NCBI RefSeq assembly: GCF_004923315.1
Contig: NZ_CP039650.1
Span: forward strand, 2,319,501 to 2,383,500
DNA from: Azospirillum sp. TSA2s
GTDB lineage: Bacteria; Pseudomonadota; Alphaproteobacteria; Azospirillales; Azospirillaceae
Length of the DNA stretch: 64,000 nt
Reading direction: 5' to 3'
A program made the position numbers and the translations under genes. Below the pieces are notes generated by a model that made no database searches, had not been told where the DNA came from, and saw nothing but the letters and a program-made list of their open reading frames with translations. Each line of letters starts with the position of its first letter. Position 1 is the stretch's first letter. Below, one piece after another: positions 45,041-52,641 of the stretch.

Positions 45041-45880
45041 TTACAGGAACGCCGCACGCCGCTGTCCGCTGGCCTTCTGCCACGCCCACTCTACGACGAC
45101 GCTCAGCAGCCGCTCCAGCGACGGCTTTACCTCCGCCGCCAGATCGGGGCGGAAGTGATAGGGCGCGTCCTCGTCCATATAGGTGGACTGGGTCAGTTCC
45201 AACTGGATGGCGTGGATGTTCTCTTCCGGCTGGCCGTAGCTGCGGATGATGAAGCCGCCGCGCAGGCGGCCGTTCAGCGCGGCCGAATAGCGCTCCGACG
45301 CCGAAAGCACGTTCATCAGCCGGACGACCAGCGGCTGTGCGCTGCTGCTGCCGTCGCCGGTGCCCAGGTTGAAGTCGGGCAGAGTGTCGTCGAAAAAGCG
45401 CGGGACCCGGCTGCGCACCGAATGGGCATCGAACAGGACGGCGACGCCGTATCGGTCGCGGAGCGCACGCAACTCGCTGCGCAGCTGCTCGTGATAGGGG
45501 CGCCAGTAGGCGCCGACCCGCCGGTCGACCTCCGCCCGGTCGGGCTCCCGCCCCGGCTGATAGATCGGCTGATGGTCGAAGGTGGTCAGCGGACAGATTT
45601 CGGTCGGGTCGAGGCCCGGCTGCACCATGACACCGTCGGGGTCGCGGTTCAGATCCACCACGTAACGCGAACACAGCGCCGTCAGGAAACCGATTCCGAG
45701 CGCTGGGGCGAAGTGGTACAACCGATCCAAGTGGCGGTCGACGTCGGGCTGGGCCAGCCCTTCCGGCGTCATCGTGGCTGCGATGTCCGGCGGAATCATC
45801 GTCCCGACATGCGGAATGCTGAGCAGGACCGGGGTTTCGCCCGGCTGGAAGCGAAAGGTTTCCATGGCTCGTCTCGTCAT
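45041..45880 (-). CDS. N-formylglutamate amidohydrolase family protein
   Basis: 279 residues from 45880, or 274 from the internal ATG at 45865 (METFRFQPGETPVLLSIPHV). The family motif is SIPHVGTMIPPDI near residue 22, with YVVDLNRDPDGV, FDAHSVRSRVPRFF and IHAIQLELTQSTYMDE following. Those His, Asp and Glu residues form the metal site. It hydrolyses N-formyl-L-glutamate to glutamate and formate, the last step of one histidine-degradation route (HutG type). No other hut genes are near, so it could act on another N-formyl amino acid. Confidence 0.88.
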   Translation of the reverse strand: MTRRAMETFRFQPGETPVLLSIPHVGTMIPPDIAATMTPEGLAQPDVDRHLDRLYHFAPALGIGFLTALCSRYVVDLNRDPDGVMVQPGLDPTEICPLTTFDHQPIYQPGREPDRAEVDRRVGAYWRPYHEQLRSELRALRDRYGVAVLFDAHSVRSRVPRFFDDTLPDFNLGTGDGSSSAQPLVVRLMNVLSASERYSAALNGRLRGGFIIRSYGQPEENIHAIQLELTQSTYMDEDAPYHFRPDLAAEVKPSLERLLSVVVEWAWQKASGQRRAAFL

Positions 45881-46233
45881 CGGAACGGCTTGCGCGGGAC
45901 TGTGTGCAGTGCGGCACGGCCAGTGCTGGGACTATGGAGTGCGGTGCCGCACCCCGTCAAACAGATTGCGTTTTTTTGAATGCGTCGGGATAGCGCGCCG
46001 CGGGAAACCTGTCCTAACGCGCCAGTATTCCGCTTGCGTTCCAGCGATTTGCCGGTTGACCGCGGGCCGCGCTTGCCGGAGACTTTCGCGCAATTGGCGA
46101 CCGCCCGGCAGAAGGCGTCGCCCCGCACCGGACAAAGCTGTTCCCTGGCGACCGGACAAGAGACTTCCGCAGCACACGGCGCCCCGATTTCGCAGCCCCG
46201 GTGACGAAGCAACGCAGCAGGGGAGAAGCGACC
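45881..46233. other. Gene-free stretch of about 350 bases
   Basis: No convincing gene is seen between the divergent amidohydrolase and DUF3299-like genes. Frames that cross it on either strand lack family similarity. GTGCGGTGCCGCAC at 45939-45952 is an inverted repeat with 6-base arms. A run of seven T at 45970 follows. The stretch must hold promoters for one or both flanking genes. Confidence 0.4.
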
Positions 46234-46749
46234 ATGAACACCGCCACCCGTTTTGGCGCGGCCCTGGGCACGGCCATGCCCGGCCGGCGCCAGATTCTGT
46301 TGCCGCTTGCGCTCGCTCCCGTTGCCGGCTGGGCCGTTTGGGCCGCCGGATCGGCGGATGCGCCGAGCCATCCCGCCGGCCCCTTCCACCTGCCGCTGGA
46401 CGAAACCACGGCGATCTGGCGCGATCTGGGCACGGTGCGGTTCGGCGGCCTTGCCGGCAATCCGCAATTTCCCACGAAGGTTTCGGCGCTGGACGGCCGG
46501 CCGGTCACCGTTCGCGGCTTCATGGTGCCGCTGACCGACGGCGCCACCCACAACCGCTTCATCCTGTCTGCCAATCCAATGGGGTGTCCCGCCTGCGAAA
46601 ATCCCGGACCGGCGACCATGATGCATGTCCACACCGCCATCGCCCTGCCGGCGACGCGGGAACCGCTGACCCTGACCGGCACGCTGCGACTGCGTCCGCA
46701 GGAAGGGCTGTTCTACCGTCTGGACCGCGCAGAGCAGCGCTGGGCCTGA
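46234..46749 (+). CDS. DUF3299-like exported protein
   Basis: 171 residues from ATG 46234, preceded by AGGGGAG. An in-frame GTG at 46201 is less likely. The N-terminus has paired arginines and a hydrophobic stretch (PGRRQILLPLALAPVAGWAV), which suggests export, perhaps through Tat. The mature part has RGFMVPLTDGATHNRFIL, and MGCPACENPG with two cysteines close together. These resemble the DUF3299 family of small periplasmic proteins near ABC transporters. Function unknown. It lies 31 bases before the polysaccharide genes. Confidence 0.65.
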   Translation: MNTATRFGAALGTAMPGRRQILLPLALAPVAGWAVWAAGSADAPSHPAGPFHLPLDETTAIWRDLGTVRFGGLAGNPQFPTKVSALDGRPVTVRGFMVPLTDGATHNRFILSANPMGCPACENPGPATMMHVHTAIALPATREPLTLTGTLRLRPQEGLFYRLDRAEQRWA

Positions 46750-46780
46750 GTTCTGTAGGCCCGCGTTCCGGAGATCGGCC

Positions 46781-47383
46781 GTGAGGGTGGCGGCCGGCAG
46801 CCTCGGCGCGCTGTCGATGACGGCGGCCATGCTGCTCTATGGCGGCCTCAGCGTCCCGGCGCCGCCCGCTTTGCGCGGGGCCGAACTGTCCATCGGCCTT
46901 CTGACCCTGGCTGCCGTCGGCTGGAAGTGGCCGCTGGCGGTGGCGAGCGGTCATGCCCTGCGGACGCCGTGGGGCGTCGGGCAGTCGGATATGCGCTGGA
47001 TGCCGGTGGCGGTCGCCGCGTTCACCTGGCTTCTGTGGGTGCCTCTGCTGCGCGGGGCTGCGCTGGGGTGGGAGGCGGCCGACATCCTGCGGGACGTCGT
47101 GCCCCTGGTCTTCCTGTTCCTTCCCGCGCTTCTGGTGCCGGCGCTGCGGAGCGGCGGAGACCGGACGGTGCGCGCGCTGGCGAGTGGGCTGGCGATGGCC
47201 GGGCTGCTGCTGGCCTTGCGTTGGTGGCGGCAGGCGGATTGGGGATTCGGCGCCATCGGACGGCGGGCGATGGCCGATGGCGGCGTCTATCTGCTCAATG
47301 CCCCGTCGGTTCTGTTCGCCGCCGTGCTGCTGCCGGCGCTCGCGCTGTCGCTGGTGGCGGTGGGCGGGCGACTCCGGTATTAG
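46781..47383 (+). CDS. O-antigen ligase/polymerase-like membrane protein, N-terminal part
   Basis: 200 residues from GTG 46781, with about six hydrophobic helices (MTAAMLLYGGLSVPAPPAL, WMPVAVAAFTWLLWVPLL, ILRDVVPLVFLFLPALLVPA and others). The frame stops at TAG (47381-47383), and the next codon in the same frame is ATG, which opens a second frame. Together they would make a 410-residue protein of the size and helix pattern of Wzy polymerases or O-antigen ligases. So this is probably the first half of one interrupted gene, or a two-part protein. It heads the exopolysaccharide run. Confidence 0.65.
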   Translation: MRVAAGSLGALSMTAAMLLYGGLSVPAPPALRGAELSIGLLTLAAVGWKWPLAVASGHALRTPWGVGQSDMRWMPVAVAAFTWLLWVPLLRGAALGWEAADILRDVVPLVFLFLPALLVPALRSGGDRTVRALASGLAMAGLLLALRWWRQADWGFGAIGRRAMADGGVYLLNAPSVLFAAVLLPALALSLVAVGGRLRY

Positions 47384-48013
47384 ATGGCGGCGATTGCCTG
47401 TGCCGTCGGTGGAGCACTTTGCCTTGGCGCGCTCGCCGGCGCGGTCCATCGCACCGCGCTGGGGCTGGCGGTGCTGTCGCTCGCCCTGACCGCCCTGTGG
47501 TGGGCGCGGCGGCGACCGTGGCTGGCGTTGCCGCTGCTGCTGGGATTCGGCCTGCTGGCGATGGCCGGCGGCGATGCCCTGGTCGGCGCTTGGCAGCAGG
47601 CGGCTGAGAAGACGCGGCTGACCGGAATCAACGCCCGCTGGGAGGAAGCCGCGGCGGTGATCGACCATGCCGTCGCCACGCCCTGGGCGCTGCTGTTCGG
47701 CGACGGCTGGGGCGCGCGGATCGCCAACCCGGCGGTGGGTGGCTGGCGGGTCAGCTACACCCACACGCTGGCCAGCTACAGCCTGCTGAAGACCGGACTT
47801 TTCGGCATGATCGCGCTGGGGGCCTATCTGGCGGCGCTGGTCCGGCCCTGGTGCCGGCTGCTGACGGCCGATCCGCCACTGGCCCTTGCGGTGGTGCCGC
47901 CCCTGCTGATGGCGCTCTGCCTCCACACCAGCTTCAAGTATCTCGATACCGGCGTCATCCTGTCGCTGATGCTTGTGGCGGCGGAGCGCAGGAAAGGGTT
48001 GTCGGTGCCTTAG
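47384..48013 (+). CDS. O-antigen ligase/polymerase-like membrane protein, C-terminal part
   Basis: 209 residues from the ATG that touches the previous TAG in the same frame. It has five to six helices. The segment HRTALGLAVLSLALTALWW matches the place where Wzy/WaaL-like proteins carry SRTALL. The large loop WEEAAAVIDHAVATPWALLF then GDGWGARIANP, and HTLASYSLLKTGLFGMIALG, are typical of the O-antigen ligase family (GxG...HN/H-x-xL). It has no ribosome site of its own, so any expression would need readthrough or re-initiation at TAGATG. Confidence 0.65.
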   Translation: MAAIACAVGGALCLGALAGAVHRTALGLAVLSLALTALWWARRRPWLALPLLLGFGLLAMAGGDALVGAWQQAAEKTRLTGINARWEEAAAVIDHAVATPWALLFGDGWGARIANPAVGGWRVSYTHTLASYSLLKTGLFGMIALGAYLAALVRPWCRLLTADPPLALAVVPPLLMALCLHTSFKYLDTGVILSLMLVAAERRKGLSVP

Positions 48014-48056
48014 CGGATCTGCATACTTTCGCGTGCAATTCCCGCATCGGTGCGCC

Positions 48057-49298
48057 GTGACGTTCGATCCGCCGTCCATCCTGTTCGTCAACCGGGTGTT
48101 CCCGCCGGACCGCGGGGCCACCGGCCGTTGCCTGTCGGACCTTTCCGGCCGTTTGGCGGCTGCAGGCTGGCGGGTAACTGTGGTCGCGGACGGGGCGCGG
48201 ACGGACTGCCGCGCGCCGGCCGGCGTCACGCTTTGCCGCACCGGCGGCGTGGTCGCGGCAGGGGAGAGGCCGGACGCGCGCGCCTATCTCGATTCGTTGT
48301 GCCGGCTGACCGGCCGGGCCTTGCGCCTGCCGCGCCACGACCTGGTGGTGACGATGACCGATCCGCCGCTGCTGGCGCTGGCCGGTCCGGTTCTGGCCGC
48401 CCGGCATGGGGCGGCGTCGCTGCACTGGTGCCAGGACCTGTACCCGGACCTGCTGCCGGTGCTGGGGGTGCGGATGCCGGCGATCCTCCGGCGAATGGCC
48501 GGCCATGGCATGACGCGCGCCCTGCGCCGGCATAGCGGGGTGGTCGCCATCGGGCGCTGCATGCGCGAGCGCATCCTGGCGACGGGTGTACCGGCCGACC
48601 GGATGACTCTGCTGCCGAATTGGCCCGATCCGGCGATCCGCCCGCTGCCGAAGGAAGAAAACGACTTCCGCCTGTCGCTGGGCCTGGAGGAGGGCGACGG
48701 CCGTTTCCTGGTCGTCTATTCCGGGACGCTTGGGCTCGCCCATCCGATGCAAGGCGTTCTGGAGGCCGCGGCCCGGCTGCAGGACAGCGATCCCGCCGTG
48801 CTTTTCCTGCTGGTCGGCGAGGGAAGGGGATTTGCCGCGGTGGAAGAGGCCGCGCGCGATCGAGGTTTGCGCAACCTGCGGCGGCTTTCCTGGCAGCCGG
48901 CAGAGCGGCTGGCGGAGTGCCTGTCCGCCGCCGATCTGCATCTGGTGTCGATGGACCCGGCGGCGGAGGGGATGCTGGTGCCGAGCAAGCTGGTCGGGGT
49001 GCAGGCGGCGGGGCGGCCCTGCCTGTTTCTGGGGCCGGTCGGGAGCGAGGCGGCGGCACGGGTCGAGGGCTGCGGTCTGGTGATCGACCCGTTCGACGGT
49101 CCGGCCATCGCCGATGCGGTCCGCGCCTATGGCGCCGATCCCGGCCGGTGCGCGGCGGAGGGGGAGCGTGCGGTCCGGCTATCCGCCGCCTGGACCGCAG
49201 ACAGGGCTGCCGCGGCCTTCGCCGGACTGGCCGAACGCCTCGTGGCGGAACGCAGGCTTGCCCGGCCGGTGATGGGAAGGCCGCTGCCCCATGCCTGA
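48057..49298 (+). CDS. Glycosyltransferase family 4
   Basis: 413 residues from GTG 48057. The GT-B fold is seen from ILFVNRVFPPDRGATGRCLS at the start, then LHWCQDLYPDLLPVLG, FLVVYSGTLGLAHPMQGVLE for the nucleotide-binding half, and AAEGMLVPSKLVGVQAAGRP near the end, where the glutamate region of GT4 enzymes lies. It adds a sugar to a lipid-linked or nascent polysaccharide on the cytoplasmic face. Donor and acceptor are unknown. The stop overlaps the next start by 8 bases. Confidence 0.87.
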   Translation: MTFDPPSILFVNRVFPPDRGATGRCLSDLSGRLAAAGWRVTVVADGARTDCRAPAGVTLCRTGGVVAAGERPDARAYLDSLCRLTGRALRLPRHDLVVTMTDPPLLALAGPVLAARHGAASLHWCQDLYPDLLPVLGVRMPAILRRMAGHGMTRALRRHSGVVAIGRCMRERILATGVPADRMTLLPNWPDPAIRPLPKEENDFRLSLGLEEGDGRFLVVYSGTLGLAHPMQGVLEAAARLQDSDPAVLFLLVGEGRGFAAVEEAARDRGLRNLRRLSWQPAERLAECLSAADLHLVSMDPAAEGMLVPSKLVGVQAAGRPCLFLGPVGSEAAARVEGCGLVIDPFDGPAIADAVRAYGADPGRCAAEGERAVRLSAAWTADRAAAAFAGLAERLVAERRLARPVMGRPLPHA

Positions 49299-50292
49299 CG
49301 GCGTCATCTCACCAACCCACTGTCCGCCCCAGCCGCAGGCCTTGACCCTGGTCCTGCCCCAATCGGGCGCAGAGGGTGACCTGCGCGCCTTCGTTCGTAC
49401 CTTGCAGACGGGGTGGCGCTGGCTGCTGGCCGGCTGGCTGGGCGGGCTGGCGCTGGCGATGGCGGGGCTGTGGACGGTAACGCCGGCCTATACCGCGGCG
49501 ATGGTCATCGGGCCGACGGCGCGGGTCGGATCGGCCGCGATGGGCGCCCGGGTGCCGACGCTGAGCGGCCGGGATTCCGCCGGCGTCGCCGAACCGGGGG
49601 CGGGTGACGAATCGCTGTCGGACTTCGCCCGATATCTCGAATTGTTCGGGTCGGGCCCTGTTGCCGAGCGTTTGGCGCGCGATCCCGACATCCTGCGTGC
49701 CCTGTTCCCCAAACGCTGGGATGCGGAGGCGGGGCGCTGGCGATCGCCGCCGGGGCTGCTGCCGATGGTGAAGCGGGGGCTGCTGGCGCTGGTCGGGCGC
49801 GAGGATTGGGTGGAGCCGGACGGCGACCGCGTGGCGCGCGCCCTGCGCGACCGGCTGGTGGTCGACATGCTGCGGTCGGGGCCGATGCGGCGCATAACCT
49901 TCCGTCATGCCGACCGGGAGACGGCGGTCGATCTTCTGGGGCGGATCGCCGCGGCAACCGACGCCCATCTGCGGGCGGAGGCGGCCCGGCGCAGCGCCGC
50001 GCAGATCGCCCACATCAAGCTCCGCCTTGGCGCCGTCACCGTGGCGGAGCACCGGCAGGCCCTGAGCGACCTGCTGCTCGACCAGGAGCGGGTGGCGATG
50101 ATGATCGGCGTTGACCTGCCCTTTGCCGCCGACCTGATCCAGCCGCCGACCGCCGGCGCGCTGCCGGACTGGCCCAATCCGGCCGTCGTGGTACCGCTGG
50201 CCGGATTGGTCGGGCTGATCGCCGCCGCCTTCGGCCTGTCGGCGCGCCACGCGCTGAAGGACCATGGCATCGGTGTGGAGGCGGTGCCATGA
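49291..50292 (+). CDS. Wzz-like chain length determinant protein
   Basis: 333 residues. A first membrane helix (WLLAGWLGGLALAMAGLWTV) is near residue 43 and a second (PAVVVPLAGLVGLIAAAFGL) near residue 293. The region between is periplasmic and helical, ending with a Pro-rich PPTAGALPDWPNP segment just before the second helix, the hallmark of polysaccharide co-polymerases. No tyrosine kinase domain is attached. It would set the chain length of the polymer made by the neighbouring polymerase. Start and stop overlap its neighbours by 8 and 4 bases. Confidence 0.8.
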   Translation: MPDGVISPTHCPPQPQALTLVLPQSGAEGDLRAFVRTLQTGWRWLLAGWLGGLALAMAGLWTVTPAYTAAMVIGPTARVGSAAMGARVPTLSGRDSAGVAEPGAGDESLSDFARYLELFGSGPVAERLARDPDILRALFPKRWDAEAGRWRSPPGLLPMVKRGLLALVGREDWVEPDGDRVARALRDRLVVDMLRSGPMRRITFRHADRETAVDLLGRIAAATDAHLRAEAARRSAAQIAHIKLRLGAVTVAEHRQALSDLLLDQERVAMMIGVDLPFAADLIQPPTAGALPDWPNPAVVVPLAGLVGLIAAAFGLSARHALKDHGIGVEAVP

Positions 50293-51335
50293 CAGCCATT
50301 CCGGTATCTGTGGTCGTGATGACGCGCGACGAGGCGGCGAACCTGCCCGTCTGCCTGCCGTCGCTCGCCCGTTTTGCCGAGTGCTTCGTGGTCGACAGCG
50401 GCAGCGGCGACGGAACGCCGGACATCGCCTTGTTCCACGGTGCGCAGCTGGTTCCTTTCCGTTGGAACGGCCGTTATCCCAAGAAGAAACAGTGGTGCCT
50501 GGACACTCTGCCCTTCGCCCATGACTGGGTTCTTTTTGTCGATGCCGATGAACGGCCGACGGCGGAATTGGTGGAGGAGATTGGCCGCCTGATGGCGGGA
50601 TCCTCAGCCGACGGACCCAGCCATGCCGCCTATTGGATCGACGGCCGGCCGGTCGTCCGTGGCCGGCCGCTGCGGTTCGGCTGCTGGAACCGCAAGCTCG
50701 CCCTGTTGGACCGCCGGCGCGTGCGTTTTCCCGAACAGCCCGATCTGGATGTCGCCTCCATGTGGGAGGTGGAGGGGCATTACCAGCCGGAGGTCGCCGG
50801 CACGACCGGCCGGCTGCGCCAGCCGATGGACCATGACGACGCCAAGCCGCTCTCGGCCTGGTTCGACCGTCACAACCGCTATTCCGACTGGGAGGCGGCC
50901 TTGCGCGCCGACGGCCGGATGGAGCGGCTGATCGACGGCGAGCCGGACATCGCCCCCGCTCTTTCCAAGCGCATGTGCGGAATCGCGGGCCGGCGGACGC
51001 AGAAGCGGCTGTTCCAGCGACTGCCCGGCCGGCCGCTCTGGGCCTTCCTGCATGCCTATGTGCTGCGCCTGGGGTTTCTCGACGGTGCAGCAGGGCTCGA
51101 TCACGCGCTGGCGCGCGCGTTCTACTATTGGCAGGTCGGGTTCAAGATGCGGTCGGCCGCACAGGCGCGGGAGGCGTCAGCCCGCTTCCCGGCGGTCGAA
51201 ACCTATCCTGAAAATCCACCGATCATGCGACCGGTGGGCGATCCTTACTCCTCGAGCAATGCGATGCGGTCGCCGCCCAGTGCCTTCAGCAGGTCGAAGG
51301 TGCGCTTGCGCACGCCCGGGTCCTCGATCCGGTAA
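50289..51335 (+). CDS. Glycosyltransferase family 2
   Basis: 348 residues, resembling WaaE/KdtX-type enzymes. The GT-A fold shows PVSVVVMTRDEAANLPVCLP, DSGSGDGTPDIA, YPKKKQWCLD, and the metal-binding DWVLFVDADERPTAEL. A second part follows with FYYWQVGFKMRSAAQAREAS. The last about 30 residues (after MRPVGDP) are read from DNA that is antisense to the end of the downstream regulator gene and look unlike the rest, so an older stop codon may have been lost. It overlaps the Wzz-like gene by 4 bases. Confidence 0.85.
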   Translation: MTAIPVSVVVMTRDEAANLPVCLPSLARFAECFVVDSGSGDGTPDIALFHGAQLVPFRWNGRYPKKKQWCLDTLPFAHDWVLFVDADERPTAELVEEIGRLMAGSSADGPSHAAYWIDGRPVVRGRPLRFGCWNRKLALLDRRRVRFPEQPDLDVASMWEVEGHYQPEVAGTTGRLRQPMDHDDAKPLSAWFDRHNRYSDWEAALRADGRMERLIDGEPDIAPALSKRMCGIAGRRTQKRLFQRLPGRPLWAFLHAYVLRLGFLDGAAGLDHALARAFYYWQVGFKMRSAAQAREASARFPAVETYPENPPIMRPVGDPYSSSNAMRSPPSAFSRSKVRLRTPGSSIR

Positions 51336-51712
51336 TAGGCCCGGACCAGCTCCAGCGTTTCGCGGCGCGCCATCGATTCGAATTCGTCCGTCTCGCTCAT
51401 GCTCTCGGCAGGGGATTCGGCGGTGATCTGGTCAGGCGACGGCATGTCGTCGAAGAAGTAGCTGACCGGCACGCCCAGCACCTGCGAAAGATTGTAGAGG
51501 CGGCTGGCGCTGATGCGGTTCGACCCGCGCTCGTACTTCTGCAGCTGCTGGAAGGTGATCCCGACCGCCTCGCCCAGTTTTTCCTGACTCAGGCCGAGCA
51601 GGGTGCGGCGAAGCCGCAGGCGGGCGCCGACATGGATGTCGATGGGGTTGGGACCTTCGCCGCGGCGCGACAGGGTGTGGGCGGGGGCGAGTTTGGTCTT
51701 GGTCGCGCTCAT
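51245..51712 (-). CDS. XRE family transcriptional regulator, PraR/PhrR-like
   Basis: 155 residues. The helix-turn-helix is GARLRLRRTLLGLSQEKLGE, followed by AVGITFQQLQKYERGSNRIS and SRLYNLSQVLGVPVSYFFDD. This is the sequence type of rhizobial PraR (quorum-sensing and biofilm control) and PhrR. The C-terminal helical tail is acidic. It lies inside the exopolysaccharide locus, opposite to the upstream GT2 gene, and its 3' end overlaps the end of that gene by 91 bases. It has its own promoter at 51777-51804. Control of these polysaccharide genes is likely but inferred. Confidence 0.85.
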   Translation of the reverse strand: MSATKTKLAPAHTLSRRGEGPNPIDIHVGARLRLRRTLLGLSQEKLGEAVGITFQQLQKYERGSNRISASRLYNLSQVLGVPVSYFFDDMPSPDQITAESPAESMSETDEFESMARRETLELVRAYYRIEDPGVRKRTFDLLKALGGDRIALLEE

Positions 51713-51776
51713 AAGTCGTACCTCGAAGGGAAAGCCGGAGGGAAGGCGCCGCGAGAATGCTTAGTTCAGAAAGTAA

Positions 51777-51804
51777 ATTCTATGCAACCATTTGTGCGTA
51801 TCAA
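51777..51804 (-). promoter_or_regulatory. Sigma70-like promoter of the XRE regulator
   Basis: On the minus strand TTGATA, 16 bases, TAGAAT, five of six consensus bases at each box. The surrounding 130 bases are markedly AT-rich. The start of transcription would be about 55 bases before the gene. Spacing of 16 is slightly short but normal. Confidence 0.6.
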
Positions 51805-51846
51805 TGGCCCGTTCGGGTGGAAGAGGGAGGACCTATGCAAAAGACG

Positions 51847-52641
51847 TTATGTTTCCGGGCACCGGAAACGTAATTTCGCGTATGCTGAGGGAAAATAATG
51901 ACGCACTGCCAGCGCGACTCGCTGAGCTGCGGCTACCGCCGCTGCGCTTGCCGCTCCACAGCGGTAATGGCATCGGCGAATCGCGGTTTGCTCTCGCCGG
52001 CCCTCGGCGGCATCGCGTTGTGACAGGCCGCCGGGGGCGAACAGGCAGACGGGCCAGCTCAGCCGCACCGCCTCACCGTGGCCAAGAACGGCAAGCGTGA
52101 AGGCGTAATCGGCTGCGATCCGATAGCGGGGGTCGAAGCGAAGGTCTGCCAGAGCGGAAACCCGGTAGATCATGGCCTGATGGTGGGTGAACATACCCAG
52201 CGGCGCCCAGCGGTGCGACCGGGCGCGCTTCAGGAGGATACGTCCGTCCCCCTGCCGCTCCAGCGCATCGCCGTAGAGAAGGGCGCAGCCGGGGTGCCGG
52301 GCAATCGCCTGCAGCAGGCGCGTCCCGCTGTCCGCCGCCGCCAGCCGGTCGCCGGCGTTCAGAAACAGGGCATGGCTGCAGTCCAGCCGACGGGCGGCGT
52401 CGAGCAGGTCGTTCATCGCGTCGTACAGCCCCGAGTCGGGGCACGACCGCCACCAGAGGGGACTCTCGGCATGGGCGGCCAGCCACTCCGCGGTTCCGTC
52501 GGTGGAGGCGCCATCGGCCACCAGCCAGACGACATCGCGGCCCAGTTGACCGCGCAGGCTGTCATGGGTGTCGGCCAGCCCGGCGCGGTCGTTGCGGACC
52601 ACGGTCAGGATGGCGAGGCGGGGAGGGGCGGGCGCCGTCAT
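51847..52641 (-). CDS. Glycosyltransferase family 2 (WcaE-like)
   Basis: 264 residues. The GT-A fold reads RLAILTVVRNDRAGLADTHD, LVADGASTDGTAEWL, DSGLYDAMNDLLDAAR, FLNAGDRLAAADSG (in place of the DxD region) and HHQAMIYRVSALADLRFDPR. This layout matches WcaE-type transferases of colanic acid pathways. A hairpin GTTTCCGG-GCA-CCGGAAAC at 51851-51869 covers the stop codon and may be a terminator. The start overlaps the SLBB protein stop by 4 bases, so the two are read together. Confidence 0.82.
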   Translation of the reverse strand: MTAPAPPRLAILTVVRNDRAGLADTHDSLRGQLGRDVVWLVADGASTDGTAEWLAAHAESPLWWRSCPDSGLYDAMNDLLDAARRLDCSHALFLNAGDRLAAADSGTRLLQAIARHPGCALLYGDALERQGDGRILLKRARSHRWAPLGMFTHHQAMIYRVSALADLRFDPRYRIAADYAFTLAVLGHGEAVRLSWPVCLFAPGGLSQRDAAEGRREQTAIRRCHYRCGAASAAAVAAAQRVALAVRHYFPSAYAKLRFRCPET

